From: Cryptomeria japonica
Taxonomy: Eukaryota > Streptophyta > Pinopsida > Cupressales > Cupressaceae
Direction: 5' to 3'
Length of the DNA stretch: 64,000 nt
NCBI RefSeq assembly: GCF_030272615.1
Contig: NC_081414.1
Location: 818,040,396-818,104,395 of the forward strand
Within the stretch, counting starts at the first letter, position 1. Every line of letters starts with the position of its first letter. The translations under genes were made by a program, and so were the position numbers. Below, piece after piece: positions 59,645 through 64,000 of the stretch. The notes beneath the pieces are model-generated. The model saw only the letters and a list, made by a program, of their open reading frames with translations. It was not told the origin of the DNA and did no database searches.

Positions 59645-59983
59645 ACTAGATGTTTTAAACATCCAAGTGCCAAGAAATGACAAACAAATCTCCCACAAAA
59701 TAATGTAGCAATGAAATTCTGATTCATACATTACTTGTGAATGATATCTCAGTTAAGCTCTCCAGATCTCTCCCCCTAATGTATATAACTCCTTATGTTT
59801 TTCATATGAATATCTCTCCCCCTTTGACATCAATGCCAAACATCTGACATAAATATCAAAGTAAAATCATAAACCATTGAATCACAAGACTAACTACTCC
59901 CACTGAGTAGTAGCACCACCACATCAATCCAGAATCAATAATATTCTGATAATGCATACCGGACTAATGTCAAATCACATCAA

Positions 59984-62476
59984 TCAAGTTTCTACCGAAG
60001 CGGCAGAAACCCCTAATCTATCTCTGAGGTACTCAGATGATTCTTTAGGCAAAGGTTTAGTGAAGATGTTTGCAATCTGCTCTTTAGTGTTCACATAAAC
60101 CAATCTAACTTCATTTGCTTCCACCTTTTCCTACAAAAAGTTGTATTTAATAGATATGCGCTTTGTCTTAGAGAGGAATACTGGATTCTTTGATATGCTT
60201 ATAGTAGCACAGTTGTCACAGTGAATAACTACCAGTTCATTACAATTCACCTTTATGTCCTTTAGCATTTTCTTCATCCATTGGAATTTGTGTATAGTTA
60301 TAGCAGCAACAACATACTCAGCTTGAGTAGTAAATAAGGAAGTACATGATTGTTTCTTGCTTATCCATGGAATAAGTTTCTTTCCAAGAAAGAAAGCTCA
60401 CTGGAAGTTCTCTTCTGATCATCAATATCACCTGCAAAATCTACATTTGTATATGTATATAAAGTAAAGTTGTCATCATTAGGATACCACAAACCATATT
60501 TAGATGTTCCTTAAAAGTACCTAAAAATCCTTTTCACCGCACTTTCACGATTTTCTCTAGGATCACTTTGATATATTGATGCAATGCAAACTGCATTCAT
60601 TATATCCCGTCTAGTCTGAGTCAAATATAGCAGACCTCCAATCATAGACATGTATCTTGTAGGATTTACCAGTGCTAATTCATCTTTCTTTGTTAATTTC
60701 TCACTTGTAACCATAGGAGTACCAACCGGTCTAGAATTTTCAAGAACAAATTTCTTCAAAAACTCCCTAGCATACTTGGTTTGACAGATGAAAATACCCT
60801 TATCAGTCTGAGTAATCTGTAAACCTAAGAAAAAATTCATTTCCCCAATCATAGACATCTCAAATTCATTCTTCATATTGTTAGAAAATTCCATTCACAA
60901 CTTATCCTCACCTCCAAAGATGATGTCATCAACAAAGACCTCAATAATCACTATATCATCATTAGTGACGTTATAATATAGATTACTATCAACATTACCT
61001 TTAGTGAAACCGAGCTTTAAAAGATATTTATCCAATCTTGCATACCAAGCTCTAGGTGCCTGTTTCAATCCATATAAAGCTTTCTTGATCCTACAAACCA
61101 TGTTTTTATCATCTAAAAGTGAAAAGCCATCAGGTTGGTCAATATAAACTTCCTCATCAAGATCCCCATTCAGAAAAGAACACTTAACATCCATCTGATA
61201 AACCTTGTAGTTTTTATGTGTAGCATAGGCAAGAAATAATCTTACAACTTCAATCCTAGCTACTGGTGCAAAGGTTTCATCATAATCAATTCCTTCCTTC
61301 TAAGAATATCCTTTACAAACCAATCTAGCTTTATTTCTCACAACTTTTCCAACTTCATTCAATTTATTCCTAAAAACCCATTTAGTTACAATAACATTCT
61401 TATTTTTAGGTAGGGAAACTAAAGTCCATGTGTTATTCTTTTCTATCTGATCTCATTCTTCTTTCATAGCTTTCATCCAATATTCATCTTTACATGCTTC
61501 AGTTACCGATACCAATTCAACTTGAGAGATCAAACATACCTCATTAGCTACCAATATTCTTCTTGTCATCACTCCTTTGTTCTTATCCCCAATGATCCAA
61601 TCTTCTGAATGATTCAAGCTTACATACCTAGGAGTCTTCTGATTTTATGTTCCTCTTCCCTGATCTTTAGTTAATGTTGAATTTTCTGATACTGCCGGAG
61701 TAACTAGTTCAACATTCTATTCTGGTATAGGTGTTACCGGTTTGGTTATGATCATTTCCACCACCGGTTCTTTCTCATAAGTTCTGATTTGACTTCCACT
61801 CTGCCCATCCACCTTGACATTAGTGCCCTCCACAATTCTCTGCAATCTTTCGTTATAACATCTATATGCTTTGCTTTCATTGGAGTAACCAAGAAATATT
61901 CCTTTATCACATCTAGGATCAAACTTGCCAATGAAATCATCTCATTTGATATAGAATTTACTACCAAAGATTTTGAAGTACTTAACTGTAGGTGTATTAC
62001 CAAACCATAACTCATAAGGTGTCTTACCGGTTTCACCTTTGATATGAACTCTATTGAATGTATAAACTATTCTTTTTACTGATTCTCTCCAGTAGATATG
62101 AGGTAGATTAGCTTCCATCATCATGGTTCTAGCAAAATCCAAGATAGTTTTGTTCTTTCTTTCCACAACTCCATTCTTTTGAGGTGTTTGGGGAGTATAA
62201 AATTGTCTCCTTATGCCATGCTTCTCACAAAAGTTATTAAACTCACTGGATGTGAATTCTCCACCATGATCTCACTTTAAGCACTTAATCCTCAATCATG
62301 TCTTAGTCTCAACCTTAGCTTTAAAGATTTTAAACTTTTCAAAAGCCTCATATTTCTCCCTTAGAAAAGTAACCCACATCATTCTAGAATAATCATCAAT
62401 TATTAGCATCAAATATCTATCACCTTGAAAAATTTTGATTCTAGCAGGACCACACAAATCAGCCATATTACTGAAA
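59984..62476 (-). pseudogene. copia C Pol fragment (integrase, reverse transcriptase, RNase H)
   Basis: The integrase part shows DDYSRMMWVTFLRE, HGGEFTS and NGVVERKN, with Glu retained. Then come YWRESVKRIVYTFN, and reverse transcriptase with [20 protein letters not shown] and FVDDIIFGG (near 60930). The connection reads MIGGLLYLTQTRRDIMNAV, then RNase H, ending LRDRLGVSAASVET, stop 59986-59984. It is broken by stops (for example after GGEDKL at 60895 and at about 62277) and by a frame change near 60511. The retained Trp (62091-62089) and Gln residues make it a useful reference for the copia-1 nonsense codons. Confidence 0.88.
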
Positions 62477-64000
62477 TTTTATGACTTGTTCATTAAAAAA
62501 AAGTTGTCTCTATGTAAAATCTACTTATATATTTAGTATGATGGAATTCCTTAATCCTTTGTTTGCTCAACCTTATCCTACTGTTTTGGTATTTCTTTAT
62601 TTTGAGGTGTTTCATCATGCAATCTTAGATTAACTCCACACAAATTTACATTTTAAGTTGAACATGACAGTAAGAGACCTCTATTGTTAATTAAAATTTG
62701 AATAATTTTCATTCTTAGCCTCTTAGTGGTTTTAAATTCCCTTCAGCATACTCGTAGGGTGTGAATACACAAAAATATTGTCCTAAATTTATAAGATCTT
62801 ATCTCTAGAGAATGATACATTCAACATGAGCACCTTTTTTTTTTAACAACTTGATAACCATCCACACTAATTATTTCATGATAACATGACAGTGATGTCA
62901 AGTTTGTAATTAACAGAAAATGTAACTCTTAAAGAAAAGATAGGGGGATACCCCTTTTATCCTCTATCTTAGAGTAATATTTTTATTCTCATTAAAATTA
63001 TGCCTATGGAAGAGAACAATGATAGGACTTTCTCATCTCCCTTCTATCACTTAAGAAATCTCTCAACCAAAACCATCATAAAGTATCTCATCAATTACCA
63101 TCTTTCAAATCAACACATATAATCATCATTAGATATATTAAACAATGGAAAATAAATAACAAAGGCTTTCTCTTTCATTACACAATAATTTTTTTTCTTT
63201 AACTAAACACTTTGAAAGATCTCACAATCATGCATGACAATAGGAAAACACAAAAATAAGGCTTGCTTTCCTTGCAACCATAATGGCGTCATGGAGCCTC
63301 ATAGGCTCTAGCCATACCCCTAAGAAAGAATATTGATTTAGACCCATGATAGTGGGGTCTCACACACTCCATAAATTTACTCTCATCCACTAAAACCCTT
63401 TCATAACTCTAATATTTTTTCTTCATATAAACACTACATACTAGACTTTGCAACTACGTCTCAAACTTGTAGCAATAACAAAAGGGATTAGAGGAAGTAA
63501 AGAACTTATCTCTCTAAACTTATGAATCTTTTTTCCCTCCATCTCTCCAAGGATGGACTCCTTCCTTACCTCCAATCTATCTTCTTTCTCAAAATCCTGC
63601 AAGAGTTCTCCAAAATGGAGAAGTGGGTAACACCCAACTTCCTCTTCGCAAACCCAATATAGGGGAGATTAACTTGGAAGACTTGTATAGGGAGGTGACA
63701 CTTGTCAACTTTCTATCCTCTTCCTCCATGAGGTCTTTTCCACATTTAATAGGGGACAATAATTAGGGCACCCCATTCCCCAAAATCTTCCCTCATAAAT
63801 GAGGTATGGGGGTGGAGTGGGTACCCCTCAACTCATCTTTCCTCCAAATTCGTCACTCATCTTAATGAGGACTTTTGGAGATTGAAAACAAGTCCTAGAG
63901 CCTTTATTGGATGCCCAATAGGCCCCCACCTCAAAGGTATAAACCCTAGGGGTCTATTTTTGTAATTAAAACATGGTAATTGACTCAAAAATACTCATTA
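62477..64000. other. Unassigned sequence at the window end
   Basis: No reading frame or LTR boundary recognised. The last kilobase is richer in C than G and has repeated CTCATCT and CCCTC patches, which could be LTR sequence read on the minus strand, but I cannot support this. Confidence 0.3.

Larger units (their letters stand above)
58361..62476 (-). mobile_element. copia C: 5'-truncated Ty1/copia element
   Basis: On the minus strand: integrase core, reverse transcriptase, RNase H, tail, polypurine tract, 3' LTR. The 5' LTR, PBS, gag and protease are absent; homology fades at the first integrase Asp (ADLCGPARI) near 62476. Pol is similar enough to copia-1 to compare codon by codon, but the LTRs belong to different families. 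Confidence 0.88.

Overview
The window looks like intergenic DNA from a very large plant genome, most likely a gymnosperm and probably a conifer. It is AT-rich and almost entirely made of nested, decayed LTR retrotransposons. The only host gene I recognise is a broken terpene synthase of the conifer (TPS-d) type. The organism is an inference from repeat style and that gene fragment. I saw no intact protein-coding gene, tRNA, rRNA or CRISPR.

Layout. 1-8828: a decayed lysine/glutamate-rich reading frame, split by a nearly complete Ty1/copia element (copia-1, 1253-7925). 8834-11862: two further copia LTRs of different families (LTR A, LTR B) around a short internal remnant. 11863-12402: a gypsy LTR fragment. 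12403-15420: mostly featureless DNA. 15423-16807: the terpene synthase pseudogene on the minus strand. 16840-23910: three diverged copies of an AT-rich unit, the third split by a 4.3 kb element, L1, that is bounded like a single giant solo LTR. 23911-26513: AT-rich DNA.

26514-56841 is best explained as one Tat-like Ty3/gypsy element (G1, minus strand) swollen to 30 kb by later insertions. Its 3' LTR is cut into three pieces (26514-27352, 34517-34625, 42302-42759) by G2, a gag-only gypsy element, and by E3, another giant-LTR-like element that itself carries L2, a second copy of L1. A copia solo LTR (48732-49807) splits its G-patch. Removing these insertions and one target-site copy each leaves about 14.4 kb, and the three LTR pieces total 1406 bp against 1411 bp for the intact 5' LTR.

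56842-58360 is unassigned, 58361-62476 is a 5'-truncated copia element on the minus strand, and the rest is unassigned.

The genes do not form a pathway. What stands out is retroelement biology: an inverted repeat that brackets the polypurine tract in three copia families, a recurrent small LTR hairpin, palindrome-bearing leader repeats in two Tat-like elements, GC-rich islands inside giant LTRs, an extra coiled-coil reading frame ending just before an LTR, and nonsense mutations that fit C-to-T decay.
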